DNA from: a virus
Direction: 5' to 3' (one strand)
DNA: 56,313 nt
IMG/VR virus record: IMGVR_UViG_3300031788_000018
Location: 1-56,313 of that record
Part shown: in pieces, positions 1 to 8,318 of the stretch
Layout of the letters: the number at the start of each line of letters is the position of its first letter
Position numbering within the stretch: the first letter of the stretch is position 1
The notes under the pieces: generated by a model
Databases searched by the model: none
What the model was told of the DNA's origin: nothing
Seen by the model: only the letters and a program-made list of their open reading frames with translations
Position numbers and translations under genes: made by a program

Positions 1-102
1 AGCCATGTATAGACCTCCACGAGTTCTAAGCATAGTAATCGGTTTATCTTTTAAAGTACCTATTAATTCCTTACTAACTATTTCGTTTGGATGAATATCC
101 AT
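1..102 (-). CDS. Partial hypothetical protein (5' end only)
   Basis: An ATG at 102 on the minus strand opens a frame that runs off the left edge of the window; 34 codons are visible, beginning MDIHPNEIVSKELIG. It has a good ribosome binding site (AAGGAG about 8 bases upstream), and it starts two bases after the stop of the GIY-YIG gene, so it looks like the next gene of the same minus-strand structural block. No motif can be recognised in so short a piece. Confidence 0.6.
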   Translation of the reverse strand, partial: MDIHPNEIVSKELIGTLKDKPITMLRTRGGLYMA

Positions 103-103
103 A

Positions 104-832
104 TTAGCTCTCCTTATCTATACGTTTAAAAGTATAACCCTTTGTATGTTTAAATTCACCTTTTAAAACTCTATATACCGATCTATCATCTAAATGTAAT
201 TCTAAGCACATTTTTGTAATAGAAGAATAAATAATATCGTTTTGAACACACATTATCGGTTTAGAATTTGCAGCAGAAATCTTTGCTTTTTCTTCCTCGG
301 TCCACGCCTTATCGGCATTTTTGGCTGCAAGTTCAGGTTTTTTCTTTCCCCAGCAGCTGTGGTTCATTCCTCGTCTATTCTTACTCCAATTAGCTTTATT
401 TTCATCAGAATGAGTTTTACCATAAAAGGAATTAGTTTTACCGGTTTGTTTTTCAGAGATAGATTTCAATGAAACTGAAGTGTCCTTAGTTAATCCTTTA
501 GCCCAAGAAGGTGTACCTAATTTTCCAGATTCCCCACCAATCGAATGATTGTATCCCATAGTAGAATCAGTGCTGTTATATTGACTGATATAGAATTGTT
601 CTTTATTACCTAGTTCTTTAATATCACAAGATTCTAGAATAGATATTGAAAAATTCTCTATACCACATTTTCTAATAGCTGTATGTAAATGCGTTTTAGT
701 TCCTCTTTTAGCGTCTGATTTATGTTGAATAAAACGTTTTAAATAATTCTGAGTAGTAAGGCCTATGTAGACCTTTCCATTAAGCTCATTCTTTATTATA
801 TATATGGTGCCTGTTTTATTTTTCTCTGTCAT
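104..832 (-). CDS. GIY-YIG homing endonuclease with NUMOD-type DNA-binding repeats
   Basis: The N-terminal domain has the GIY-YIG signature: GTIYIIKNELNGKVYIG near residues 8-25, followed by a conserved arginine (YLKRFIQH) and a catalytic glutamate in GNKEQFYI. The middle holds NUMOD3-like segments (KTNSFYGKTHSDENK, GMNHSCWGKKKPE), and the C-terminus resembles NUMOD1 with a helix-turn-helix (IIYSSITKMCLELHLDDRS). This is the build of free-standing phage homing endonucleases, which nick DNA in or near a target gene and copy themselves there. I start at the ATG at 832 rather than 856 because the conserved domain begins directly after it; both starts overlap the end of the upstream transglycosylase gene. 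The gene interrupts a structural operon. Confidence 0.88.
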   Translation of the reverse strand: MTEKNKTGTIYIIKNELNGKVYIGLTTQNYLKRFIQHKSDAKRGTKTHLHTAIRKCGIENFSISILESCDIKELGNKEQFYISQYNSTDSTMGYNHSIGGESGKLGTPSWAKGLTKDTSVSLKSISEKQTGKTNSFYGKTHSDENKANWSKNRRGMNHSCWGKKKPELAAKNADKAWTEEEKAKISAANSKPIMCVQNDIIYSSITKMCLELHLDDRSVYRVLKGEFKHTKGYTFKRIDKES

Positions 833-2075
833 ATGCCGCTCTGATCTTTTTAACATGAAAATGTTGAGAGATAGGTTTATTTTCTTTTATAGCTTTATGT
901 CCTGCACTTATGCCTTGGAACCATGAAAATCCTATCTTTTCAGGATCTTGACCAAAATGGTGCTCCAAACGTGATAAATAACTATGTGCAATTTTACCTT
1001 CTAAATCAGGATGTTTTTGCATGTAGTTATGAAGTTCAGGTCCCTTCATACCTAGTATCTTAGAATGTTCACGTTTTAATGCAGGATTCATCTTAACTGT
1101 CTCTTGAATAGTTATAGGCATTAATCCATATTGTCCGACAGCACTAGATCCTTGATGCATCCCGCCTTCTACAGGCTTATGATGAGTGTATTTACCTTTG
1201 TTAGATTCAACAGAAGAAATAGCATTCAGCATTTTATTATGATCATAGGATGCTTTTTTTGGTGCTACTTGCTGCTGTTGCACAGCAGGCTTAGGAGCTT
1301 CCGGACTATTAGCTTGATGTTGGCCAATTGAAGCGCCAGCAATACTTAATGCAGTTCCTATGTTTCTAGCAATGGATTTATCTAACTCTTCATCAGTCTT
1401 TTTAACTTTCTCAGGAAGTTTCTTTCCGTGTGTTGCAACGTCCCATTCACGTACGCCAGCTTCGCCGCCAAGTGCTTCTTCGCCAGCAGCTGAATGTCCC
1501 CAGCGTGCTTGAGCTTTCGATTTCCAAGGTTTCATTAAAGGTTTGAATTCAGATTTCTCTATCTTTTTACCATAAGTTCCAAGTATTTTATGACCGCGTT
1601 TTATTGTGGCTGGACCGAATTCTATTCCAGCTTCTTTAGCAGTTTTTGCGCCAGAGTCTTTGATCTTTTTCCAGGACTCATGATCAAGTGAGATGTGAGG
1701 ACTATAATCGTAGGCCTCTTTAGGTCCAAGATGTTTGAAATGATCATTATGATGTTTCATTTGAGTAGCGCCAATACCGTATAGTTTTAAAACATGTACG
1801 TCATTACCGTATCTATCTTTGAATGTATGAGGCTCAATTCCAGTATGTTCAGGTTTTGGTGGTTCTAGATCATGTTTGCTCGCAATTTCATGAGCCTCTT
1901 TGTGATCCTTATGAGGAGTGAGTAATTTAATTGTAGAATGATATGGAATACCATTATCGGATCTAGAATGTTGACCTTTGATAGTTACAGGATGACCAAT
2001 AATGCTTCCGGTCTCGGCTAGCCTTTTGTAAGTTTCAGGATCTTCAGATTTATGAGTTTTATTCTTATCGCTCAC
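816..2075 (-). CDS. Virion protein: 2H phosphoesterase-like domain fused to lytic transglycosylase
   Basis: The first ~190 residues carry the two H-x-[ST] motifs of 2H phosphoesterases: PYHSTIKLL near residue 45 and YSPHISLDH near residue 150, with a downstream G-rich strand (KRGHKILGTY). A linker follows, including SKAQARWGHSAAGEEA and THGKKLPEK, which resembles a short motif I recall from other phage virion proteins. The last ~150 residues look like an SLT-type lytic transglycosylase: NAISSVESNKGKYTH supplies the catalytic glutamate, followed by SSAVGQYGLMPIT. That domain would cut peptidoglycan during DNA entry. The start is GTG with GGAG 11 bases upstream. The phosphoesterase substrate is unknown; cyclic or 2',3'-phosphates are family precedents. 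Confidence 0.75.
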   Translation of the reverse strand: MSDKNKTHKSEDPETYKRLAETGSIIGHPVTIKGQHSRSDNGIPYHSTIKLLTPHKDHKEAHEIASKHDLEPPKPEHTGIEPHTFKDRYGNDVHVLKLYGIGATQMKHHNDHFKHLGPKEAYDYSPHISLDHESWKKIKDSGAKTAKEAGIEFGPATIKRGHKILGTYGKKIEKSEFKPLMKPWKSKAQARWGHSAAGEEALGGEAGVREWDVATHGKKLPEKVKKTDEELDKSIARNIGTALSIAGASIGQHQANSPEAPKPAVQQQQVAPKKASYDHNKMLNAISSVESNKGKYTHHKPVEGGMHQGSSAVGQYGLMPITIQETVKMNPALKREHSKILGMKGPELHNYMQKHPDLEGKIAHSYLSRLEHHFGQDPEKIGFSWFQGISAGHKAIKENKPISQHFHVKKIRAAYDREK

Positions 2076-2078
2076 AGA

Positions 2079-2909
2079 TTAAAAATCTCCAATCTTAAAT
2101 TTGGTACTGAATATACCTTTTATTTTCTTAATATATTCATCGCGTTTTTTAGTAAGTTCAGCTATACGAAGTTCATATATTCTAGGGCCCGGTGACGATG
2201 ACGACTGACTTATACCGTCTTGACTTTGCGACTGACTGATATTAACAAACCAAGGAGCGATCTCGCTCAAGATCGCAATTGCTGCAATGCATCCTACTAA
2301 TTCATTAATTATAGTTGGAACTTCGCCTTCTCTATTTGAAACACCTGCAGTGTATTTAACTTGCCAGTACGCAGGAACAAATCCAAGTCCTTGGTTCAAA
2401 ATAGATAAGAACGCAACACCAGCGGTAGGAGCTGAAGCGGCTATTGTATTAAAACCATAACCGGCTAAAAGCGGAATAATGTTAATTAAGTTCTTACTGA
2501 AGTTGGCCGCCTCAATCCATTGTGGTGGAAGTCTAAATATATCTTCATTGTTAGCACTTACGATTGCTACTTCTTCCACCGATATGATAGGACCATGTTC
2601 AACACGTAAATGAATATAAGAACGGTACAAAGAACTGTCGAAGGGAAGTTTGTCCTTAAATGCTTCTCTGGTAAGAAAGGTGCCGATTTGAATCTCAGCT
2701 TCGTTCATGGCCAAATAGATACGATCCTTAAGCTCAGCATTGGTAAAAGTCGCTCCACTGGAAAACATCAGGTTGATCCCTTTAAGGAATCGACTCACGA
2801 GCTGTTCAGGAGTTAAGAATGGCTCTACACGGCGGAGTAATCCGCTAGTCTGTTCAGCATGTACCGGATAAGCTGAGGTTCCATTGGTCTTTTGGTTCTT
2901 AAAATTCAT
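2079..2909 (-). CDS. Putative structural (neck/connector-type) protein
   Basis: A 276-residue protein of unknown family. It has a hydrophilic N-terminus, a mixed alpha/beta middle, a Ser/Gln-rich linker near residues 225-240 (SQSQSQDGISQSSSSPG) and a basic, helical C-terminus. Its place just upstream of the transglycosylase and downstream of another virion-type protein suggests a head-tail connector, neck or baseplate part, but this is inference from position. A TAGACA-17-TATAAT promoter ends 8 bases before the ATG, so the transcript would have almost no leader. Confidence 0.7.
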   Translation of the reverse strand: MNFKNQKTNGTSAYPVHAEQTSGLLRRVEPFLTPEQLVSRFLKGINLMFSSGATFTNAELKDRIYLAMNEAEIQIGTFLTREAFKDKLPFDSSLYRSYIHLRVEHGPIISVEEVAIVSANNEDIFRLPPQWIEAANFSKNLINIIPLLAGYGFNTIAASAPTAGVAFLSILNQGLGFVPAYWQVKYTAGVSNREGEVPTIINELVGCIAAIAILSEIAPWFVNISQSQSQDGISQSSSSPGPRIYELRIAELTKKRDEYIKKIKGIFSTKFKIGDF

Positions 2910-2917
2910 ATATTCCT

Positions 2918-2946
2918 ATTATACCACAAAGTTATTGGAATGTCTA
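2918..2946 (-). promoter_or_regulatory. Sigma70-type promoter before 2079-2909
   Basis: On the minus strand, TAGACA (2941-2946), a 17-base spacer and TATAAT (2918-2923). The -10 box ends 8 bases before the ATG at 2909, which predicts a leader of only one or two bases. Confidence 0.65.
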
Positions 2947-2969
2947 TCTATTCTATCTTATTGAAATCT

Positions 2970-3488
2970 TTAGTCAAAAAAGTAGTACGTAAAGTTATTT
3001 GGCAAAGTACCGTCTGAACCGTCATTCGTATAAGATACTGCGATCATTTGTAAAACCGAGAAAGTCCAAGTCATTGAGCCTTGTGTTACGCTAAATTGAA
3101 CATCGCCAGACATAGGTGTAATAGTATTTGGAATGTTAAATTGCCAAATCGAAGCATCTGACGGACTAGCTTGAGTACAAGCAATAGTTACTACTTTAGC
3201 ATCGTCAATACTAGGAAAAGTTACTGATACCGAATAGGGTGTTAAGCCAGAAGTAGCTCCAAGGACATAACGCAAAGGGGGGCTTATAGGAGCTAAAGAA
3301 GAAGTGTTGAATAACCCAAAAATCTGAGCACCTGGATTTTGAATCAAAGAGCCCGCAACTTGCTGGTCTAAATCAACTAGTTGAAAATAAAGGGTATTCG
3401 GATTCCCGGCTTGAACCGACCATTGATTACCAATAACATAGGAGTTAACAGTGTTAAAAATTTGTATTACTTGTGCCGAAAGTCTCAA
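2970..3488 (-). CDS. Putative virion protein, beta-rich, unknown function
   Basis: About 172 residues, rich in Ser/Thr/Gln and beta-branched residues, with few charges, as in phage tail or head decoration proteins. No family was recognised. The most likely start is the TTG at 3488, because a strong TTTGGAGG lies five bases upstream of it; a TTG at 3500 would put that ribosome binding site inside the gene. Upstream (3514-3528) is a short palindrome, CCTCTA-TT-TAGAGG. The gene is flanked by structural-type genes. Confidence 0.65.
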   Translation of the reverse strand: MRLSAQVIQIFNTVNSYVIGNQWSVQAGNPNTLYFQLVDLDQQVAGSLIQNPGAQIFGLFNTSSLAPISPPLRYVLGATSGLTPYSVSVTFPSIDDAKVVTIACTQASPSDASIWQFNIPNTITPMSGDVQFSVTQGSMTWTFSVLQMIAVSYTNDGSDGTLPNNFTYYFFD

Positions 3489-3556
3489 GGTAACCTCCAA
3501 AGAACTTGACGTACCTCTAAATAGAGGATATACTATAGTAGTAAGATTGCTATGAA

Positions 3557-4393
3557 TTAGTCTTTATTTTCAGCGCATTGAGATAAGCACTTGATTTTAT
3601 ATTGTTTATTATACCCTAAATCCTTTAGTTTAGGTTCGCTCCACAATTCCGAATTTGGCATCATATGGTGGAACCAATCCCATTTTTCTTCCGCATCTCC
3701 CCAAAATCTACCTTTGATTTCAACCCATTTATTCTCATTTATTAGATATAAATCCGGCCTGTAAGTTCTACTGTCAGGTAGTGTAAATATATTAGTCTGC
3801 CATTTAAAATCTATTTTATTATCATTTAAATAATCAACTATAAAACATTCATAAGTACCTACACATATTAGAGATTCTCCGGTCCTCCAATGGATTTTTG
3901 TAAAAGATCTATTCATAGCTTTCGCTGATTTATCAAAGAATTCTTTTTTATGCATATTATGACTTACTCCATATCTAGAGAGCATAGTTTCAGCTATCTT
4001 CTTCCCTCGGTTCTTAGGATGACCGCACTTCCTGACTAATACATGTCTAGCCAAAGTCCACCATTCTCCTAATTCACGGTCAATAAAGCGAGCTTTTTTA
4101 TTCAATCCTTTGTAAGTGGTAGTATCCATGGTGATTCCGAGAGGTATATTGAGTAGATATTTTTTTAAAGTCCTCTGCATCCTCGTATTAGCTGATTTTA
4201 ACATGCCGCGCCTAGGGTGCTCATGCCCCCTCCTGATGTAATCAGGGTATACCCAAAATTCACCATAAGCAGAGTCAATAAAGAGAGCATTCTTGCGCAT
4301 TCCTTTAAAGGTATCTTCCTTTACTTTGATATGGGCGGGAAGCGACTGTATTAATGCTTTAAAACTTTTGATTGATTTTTGATTATTATTCAT
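3557..4393 (-). CDS. Putative homing endonuclease, PD-(D/E)XK-like
   Basis: The C-terminal half contains TYECFIVDYLNDNKIDFKWQ followed by YRPDLYLINENKWVEIKGR. This is the pattern of a restriction-type nuclease core: an N-terminal acid, D in RPDLY, then E-x-K in VEIKG. The N-terminal half has two related segments (KGMRKNALFIDSAYGEFWV and KGLNKKARFIDRELGEWWT) that look like a duplicated DNA-recognition module, as in other phage homing enzymes, followed by SRYGVSHNM. It probably recognises a site in a phage gene. It is the last minus gene before the divergent dTMP kinase, and the plus-strand promoter at 4372-4400 lies over its 5' end. No strong ribosome binding site is visible. Confidence 0.72.
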   Translation of the reverse strand: MNNNQKSIKSFKALIQSLPAHIKVKEDTFKGMRKNALFIDSAYGEFWVYPDYIRRGHEHPRRGMLKSANTRMQRTLKKYLLNIPLGITMDTTTYKGLNKKARFIDRELGEWWTLARHVLVRKCGHPKNRGKKIAETMLSRYGVSHNMHKKEFFDKSAKAMNRSFTKIHWRTGESLICVGTYECFIVDYLNDNKIDFKWQTNIFTLPDSRTYRPDLYLINENKWVEIKGRFWGDAEEKWDWFHHMMPNSELWSEPKLKDLGYNKQYKIKCLSQCAENKD

Positions 4394-4400
4394 ATATAAT
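4372..4400 (+). promoter_or_regulatory. Sigma70-type promoter for dTMP kinase
   Basis: TTGATT (4372-4377), 17 bases, TATAAT (4395-4400). It overlaps the start codon region of the divergent endonuclease gene, so the two genes probably interfere with each other's transcription. Confidence 0.6.
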
Positions 4401-4447
4401 AAGATTAGGTGCGCATAAGTTAAATGTTCTATCTGAAAGGCAAGTAT

Positions 4448-5059
4448 ATGTATTTATTAGAAATTGAGGGTGTAGATGGATGCGGCAAGTCAACGGCAGT
4501 AAAATATGTAGTGGAACAATTGAGAATTCGAGGTTACAAAACACTAGAGACTAGAGAAGTAGGCAATATACATATACCATTCTGTTCCAAGCTTAGAGAA
4601 TTAATTCTAGATCCCGAATACAAATTATCGGGAGAAGCTATGGAGCTTGCATTCTCATGTATGCGAACAGAAAATCAGAGATTCTATAGATCTGTAGAGA
4701 ATGATTATGATTTTTGCGTAAGCGATCGTGGGTTATTAAGCCATGCTGCCTATGGTGAACATAATGCGACTAGAGAATTTATGGAGGACTTATATTTTAA
4801 TATACTTAATAAGTATACAATACCTCCCGATATGGTCCTTTTTCTAGACGTAAAACCAGAGATGGCTCTAGCTAGAAGACAGAAACGCAATGGTTTCGTA
4901 GATGCTATTGAAGCTAAAGGTCAAGAGTTCCAAGTTAAGGTATTGGATAGCTTTCATAAGTACATTGAACAACTAGACTTACCTGTGACTTTTATTGACG
5001 CAAATCAAGATCTTGATAATGTTAAACGTCAAATAGATGAGTTAATTGAGGCATTATGA
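4448..5059 (+). CDS. tmk: Thymidylate (dTMP) kinase
   Basis: It phosphorylates dTMP to dTDP for phage DNA synthesis. The Walker A loop is GVDGCGKST near residues 8-16, a DR[GH]-type motif appears as SDRGLLSHAAYGE, and a lid-like region MALARRQKRNG lies near residue 140. Length (203 aa) matches bacterial Tmk. I choose the ATG at 4448 because AAAGG sits about 8 bases upstream and the beta strand leading to the P-loop follows at once; the upstream ATG at 4424 lacks a ribosome binding site. The C-terminus ends IDELIEAL, and its codons contain GAGG just before the next gene's ATGA overlap, the same coupling device used by the tail family. Confidence 0.9.
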   Translation: MYLLEIEGVDGCGKSTAVKYVVEQLRIRGYKTLETREVGNIHIPFCSKLRELILDPEYKLSGEAMELAFSCMRTENQRFYRSVENDYDFCVSDRGLLSHAAYGEHNATREFMEDLYFNILNKYTIPPDMVLFLDVKPEMALARRQKRNGFVDAIEAKGQEFQVKVLDSFHKYIEQLDLPVTFIDANQDLDNVKRQIDELIEAL

Positions 5060-5271
5060 GAAATAATATAGACAAAGATAATAAACCTCTCAATGGCGAG
5101 CATATCAAGACAGTGCACTACTATTCGGGAGTCTTCATGGGGTCCCAAGAAGTGCGTATTGCAGAATATAAAGTATGGTATTTAAATAACAAAGAATTAA
5201 CCGAACTAGAATTCAAACAATATCAACGTAATAGACAGTTCAACGACAATATCAATGAGGCTTTAAAATAA
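5056..5271 (+). CDS. Tail-family small protein (one WYLNN unit plus conserved C-tail)
   Basis: 71 residues starting MRNNIDKDNKP, overlapping the dTMP kinase stop by ATGA. It has one repeat-like piece (YKVWYLNNKELTELEF) and the conserved tail QRNRQFNDNINEALK shared with many proteins in this window, but no HREDGPA unit. Here the stop is TAA and no gene follows in the same direction, so the coupling role of the tail is not used. Function unknown. Confidence 0.8.
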   Translation: MRNNIDKDNKPLNGEHIKTVHYYSGVFMGSQEVRIAEYKVWYLNNKELTELEFKQYQRNRQFNDNINEALK

Positions 5272-5274
5272 TTA

Positions 5275-5324
5275 GGGCCGACGTTTTAAGTCAGCCCCCA
5301 ATGGAGAGTGGCGGAGCGTCCGCC
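5275..5324. terminator. Paired hairpins between converging genes
   Basis: Two hairpins lie between the converging genes. GGGCCGAC (5275-5282) pairs with GTCAGCCC (5290-5297) with one G-T mismatch, and GGCGGA (5310-5315) pairs perfectly with TCCGCC (5319-5324). T-rich stretches follow on both sides: GTTCTTTT on plus, TAATTATTTT on minus. They probably terminate transcription from both directions. Confidence 0.6.
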
Positions 5325-5344
5325 GCTAGGATGTTCTTTTGCTA

Positions 5345-7273
5345 TTAGGTTATAGCGTTACTTTGTAAGGTAGCAGCTGTTTGAGCTAAGATACGTCCGC
5401 TTAAAGAAGCACTGGTTACTAAAGCGACGCTTGTTTGCGCTAATACAATACCACTAAATACAGCATTTGCTCCAATGGTTACAGCTCCGGCAACTTGCCA
5501 GAAGATATTGGAAGCAACTACTCCACCACTTAGAATGATACTGGTGGAAGCTGACATTACTAATGTACCGGCGATTTGGAATATGAAAATATCGTTTGGT
5601 CCACCGGAAATTGTCACGTTAGTTGGAATCGTTACGCCACTTGTCCATTTGTATAGACCAGGAGTTAATGTTAATCCGCCAAGATTACCAGAACCTAGAT
5701 TTGTAAAATCAGGAGTTGGTCGGCCAGCCGCGTCCGTATAGGCTGTTCCCATGTCACTTATTGCTGTAGTCAAAGTCGCTGGAGTAGGAGAAGCGTAATC
5801 TGCTGCGAATACATGTCCGCTTACTAATGAAGAGGTAGAGAAGGTTCCACTTCCATCTAATATTAGACCGAAACCGGTTATTGCCGTTGAAGCTATAGGG
5901 CTTACTGCAATAGCGCCAGTGATAAAAGATCCAGCTGTTGTGGAAATGCCAGACTCAGCTAAGATCTTATAGTTAGCAGATGTTCCTAGGTCAACGGTTG
6001 CTAAACTGTTAGCGATATTAAAAGTATCGCTAGCGATTGTGAACGAGACTGTCCCGCCGCCGCCGGTAGTGTCAGCTTTAGTTGCTAATAAAGTTTTATT
6101 ACCGTATAAGTTTATCTTAACCCCTTTACCTACGAAGTCAGCTACACCCGCAACAGCAGCCATGGTTACTGTACCGGATAGAACTCCGGTTCCTGAAAGA
6201 AGTGATAGAGTAATAGAAGCAGTAGCATCTGCACCAGTCGTTACTGTTGCGCCTGAAGCATCTTTAATGGTTACGATAGGTTGAGTAGGAAAAGCGACTC
6301 CAGCTACACCTGCTGAAGGTTGTGTTGAAAACACTAAGTGAGTAGCGACACCTGCTGATCCAGTAATCACGTAAGCTGCACTTGCGATTGCGGAATTAGC
6401 TAGACCTGATTTGGTAGCTAATACCTTAATAGTTTCGCTAGCGCCAACCGAGATCGCTGTTACGTAAGGTGTACTTGAAATCGTAGGAGAGGATCCATCC
6501 AATGTATAGAACATTGACGCACCGGCTGTAGAGCAAGAAAGGGTTACAAATTGTGTCCCAGAATAAGTTCCAGCTGGTAAAGAGAAAGTAGGAGTAGCGA
6601 CTAAAACTACAGTTGCAGTAATGCTGACTACTGATCCGGAAACGGATGTAGATAAAGCTACGGTTCCAGCAGCAATCGCTGTCAGAGTCTTTGTAGCGAC
6701 AGCTGCAGCAGTATCACTGGCGTTTATAATGACTTCGATACCAGTGAACCCGGCTGGAGCTGGATCAACTACGCTGCCACCTAGAACGCTATACCATACA
6801 TAATACTTATTAGCGTCTCCGCCGTTGTACAGTTCAACGTATCCGGCTGTTCCAGTTGTAGGGAAAGAACTTCCTGCTGGAGCGCTTAAACTTACTATTT
6901 GAGCTTGTGTAACTCCGGAATTTGCCACTTCTAATCCGTAAGTTATTGGCATTCCTACTAAAGATGGAGCAGTTATAGCGTTAGATACTGCGTTTGAAGA
7001 TGCGATTGCTGCTACGGCGTCTTGAGCTACTTGAGCATTAGCAAAGCCTTGGCTCATATATTGAATATCTTCTGCTGAAAGAATTCCCTTGTTGATCATA
7101 GCGGCTTGTAGATTTAAAGCAGCTTGTTGACTACCTAAAGCTATGATTAGTCTATCTAAAGTGAATGTTGATAAAACCGATCCATTTTCAAGAGCGCTAA
7201 TCAACTCCAACCCAGCTGCTTGGCTAGTTAAAGCATTGATAAAATAATCATTATCGAATTTAGAAATGGCCAT
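5345..7273 (-). CDS. Modular surface protein with C-terminal ice-binding (DUF3494-type) domain
   Basis: About 642 residues. The N-terminal ~100 are helical and Ala/Gln-rich. A beta region follows, then a chitobiase-C-like module near residues 225-310 (TYSGTQFVTLSCSTAG, MFYTLDGSSPT) and an Ig-like module near 310-425 (LVFSTQPSAGVAGVAFPTQP). The last ~210 residues match the DUF3494 ice-binding fold: LGTSANYKILAESGIST, ITGFGLILDGSGTFSTSS, ADYASPTPATLTTAISDM, LTPGLYKWTSGVTIP, then a Ser/Ala/Val beta solenoid ending GRILAQTAATLQSNAIT. No signal peptide is present, so export as a virion part is likelier than secretion. The start is the ATG at 7273 with AAGGAG upstream. Probably a fibre, adhesin or capsid decoration; ice binding itself is inferred from family. 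Confidence 0.8.
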   Translation of the reverse strand: MAISKFDNDYFINALTSQAAGLELISALENGSVLSTFTLDRLIIALGSQQAALNLQAAMINKGILSAEDIQYMSQGFANAQVAQDAVAAIASSNAVSNAITAPSLVGMPITYGLEVANSGVTQAQIVSLSAPAGSSFPTTGTAGYVELYNGGDANKYYVWYSVLGGSVVDPAPAGFTGIEVIINASDTAAAVATKTLTAIAAGTVALSTSVSGSVVSITATVVLVATPTFSLPAGTYSGTQFVTLSCSTAGASMFYTLDGSSPTISSTPYVTAISVGASETIKVLATKSGLANSAIASAAYVITGSAGVATHLVFSTQPSAGVAGVAFPTQPIVTIKDASGATVTTGADATASITLSLLSGTGVLSGTVTMAAVAGVADFVGKGVKINLYGNKTLLATKADTTGGGGTVSFTIASDTFNIANSLATVDLGTSANYKILAESGISTTAGSFITGAIAVSPIASTAITGFGLILDGSGTFSTSSLVSGHVFAADYASPTPATLTTAISDMGTAYTDAAGRPTPDFTNLGSGNLGGLTLTPGLYKWTSGVTIPTNVTISGGPNDIFIFQIAGTLVMSASTSIILSGGVVASNIFWQVAGAVTIGANAVFSGIVLAQTSVALVTSASLSGRILAQTAATLQSNAIT

Positions 7274-7335
7274 GATAGGATCTCCTTGAAAGATCAAAGT
7301 AAATTATCGCGTGTTCGCTATCCATAAGATTGGGA

Positions 7336-7364
7336 TAGACAAACGCTTGTACGTATGATATACT
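7336..7364 (+). promoter_or_regulatory. Sigma70-type promoter for the 7384-8760 genes
   Basis: TAGACA (7336-7341), 17 bases, TATACT (7359-7364). The -10 lies within the palindrome GATATACTATATC, and AGGAG for the TTG start follows at once, giving a leader of roughly a dozen bases. Confidence 0.65.
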
Positions 7365-7383
7365 ATATCAGGAGATCATACTT

Positions 7384-8025
7384 TTGAAGTTAGTAATAAT
7401 AAGCGATACTCATACTTTGCATGATCAGATTGAATTACCAGAAGGGGATCTACTAATCCACTGTGGCGATTTCTGTTCCCGTGGCTCTGTCAGAGAGTTA
7501 ATCCAGTTTAATCAATGGCTTATGAAGCAAGCTCCTAAGTTTAAACACGGAATTCTTATCTCACCAGGAAATCATGACATCTGTATAGAAGAAGATCCAG
7601 GAATGGCCAAAGCAGTATTAAGTGCCGCTAAGCTATTGATTCATGAGCAAATTGAAATTGAAGGCATCAAATTCTGGCTATCGCCCTTCCAGCCTGAATT
7701 CCACGACTGGAGTTATAACGTGCTCAGAGGTCCTGAGATCGCAAAGAAATGGGCCCAGATACCTGAAGATACCCGGGTCCTTGTAACCCATGGGCCTCCT
7801 TATGGTATCTTAGATCAAGCCTATCCAGAAGCTAATAGCGAATTCCTTGGCTGTGAAGAGCTACTTAAGAGAGTTAAACAGTTACCTAATTTAACACACC
7901 ACTTCTTTGGCCATATCCACGGATCTTTTGGACAAAATTTAATCAATAACATTACTTTTGCAAATGCCTCTCAATTGAACGAGAGATATGAAGTAACTAA
8001 TAAACCCTTGGTTTTTGACATATGA
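7384..8025 (+). CDS. Calcineurin-like metallophosphoesterase
   Basis: The five metal-binding motifs of the family are visible: ISDTH (residue 6), HCGDF (residue 26), PGNHD (residue 60), LVTHGPPYG (near residue 132) and FGHIHGSFG (near residue 178). Length 213. Such proteins are cytosolic phosphatases or phosphodiesterases; the substrate here cannot be told. The start is TTG with AGGAG 8 bases upstream, directly behind a sigma70-type promoter. The stop overlaps the next start (ATGA). It is distinct from the SbcD-like nuclease at 49864-50853. Confidence 0.88.
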   Translation: MKLVIISDTHTLHDQIELPEGDLLIHCGDFCSRGSVRELIQFNQWLMKQAPKFKHGILISPGNHDICIEEDPGMAKAVLSAAKLLIHEQIEIEGIKFWLSPFQPEFHDWSYNVLRGPEIAKKWAQIPEDTRVLVTHGPPYGILDQAYPEANSEFLGCEELLKRVKQLPNLTHHFFGHIHGSFGQNLINNITFANASQLNERYEVTNKPLVFDI

Positions 8026-8318
8026 GGAATAATATTGTGATTACTATTAAAGTAGCAGATAACGGATTTATTCTATCACATACTGTAACGTTCGATAATG
8101 ATCCGCCCGATCATACTGATTATGTATATCAAAACAACGAGGAAGACGATGGCTTATCGGCAATGGCTGATATGTTAAGAACTATCAATGATCTACTTGG
8201 ACCAAGTACTTCTAGATATTCCAAAGAACGAATCTACGTCAATATAGAGCCCGGTGACAAGTACGAAGAAACTGATCGTGAATTGTTTAACAAAAGGATC
8301 GATGGAGCTTTAAAATGA
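8022..8318 (+). CDS. Small acidic protein with divergent conserved tail
   Basis: 98 residues; no known domain. The start MRNNIVITIK resembles the N-terminus of the small protein at 5056, and the C-terminus DRELFNKRIDGALK is a divergent form of the shared tail. The last codons contain GGAG seven bases before the ATGA overlap with the next gene. Probably translated in step with its neighbours. Confidence 0.75.
   Translation: MRNNIVITIKVADNGFILSHTVTFDNDPPDHTDYVYQNNEEDDGLSAMADMLRTINDLLGPSTSRYSKERIYVNIEPGDKYEETDRELFNKRIDGALK

Noticed and set aside
4424-4447. Earlier ATG for dTMP kinase
   Set aside because: No ribosome binding site, while AAAGG precedes the ATG at 4448 that begins the conserved fold.
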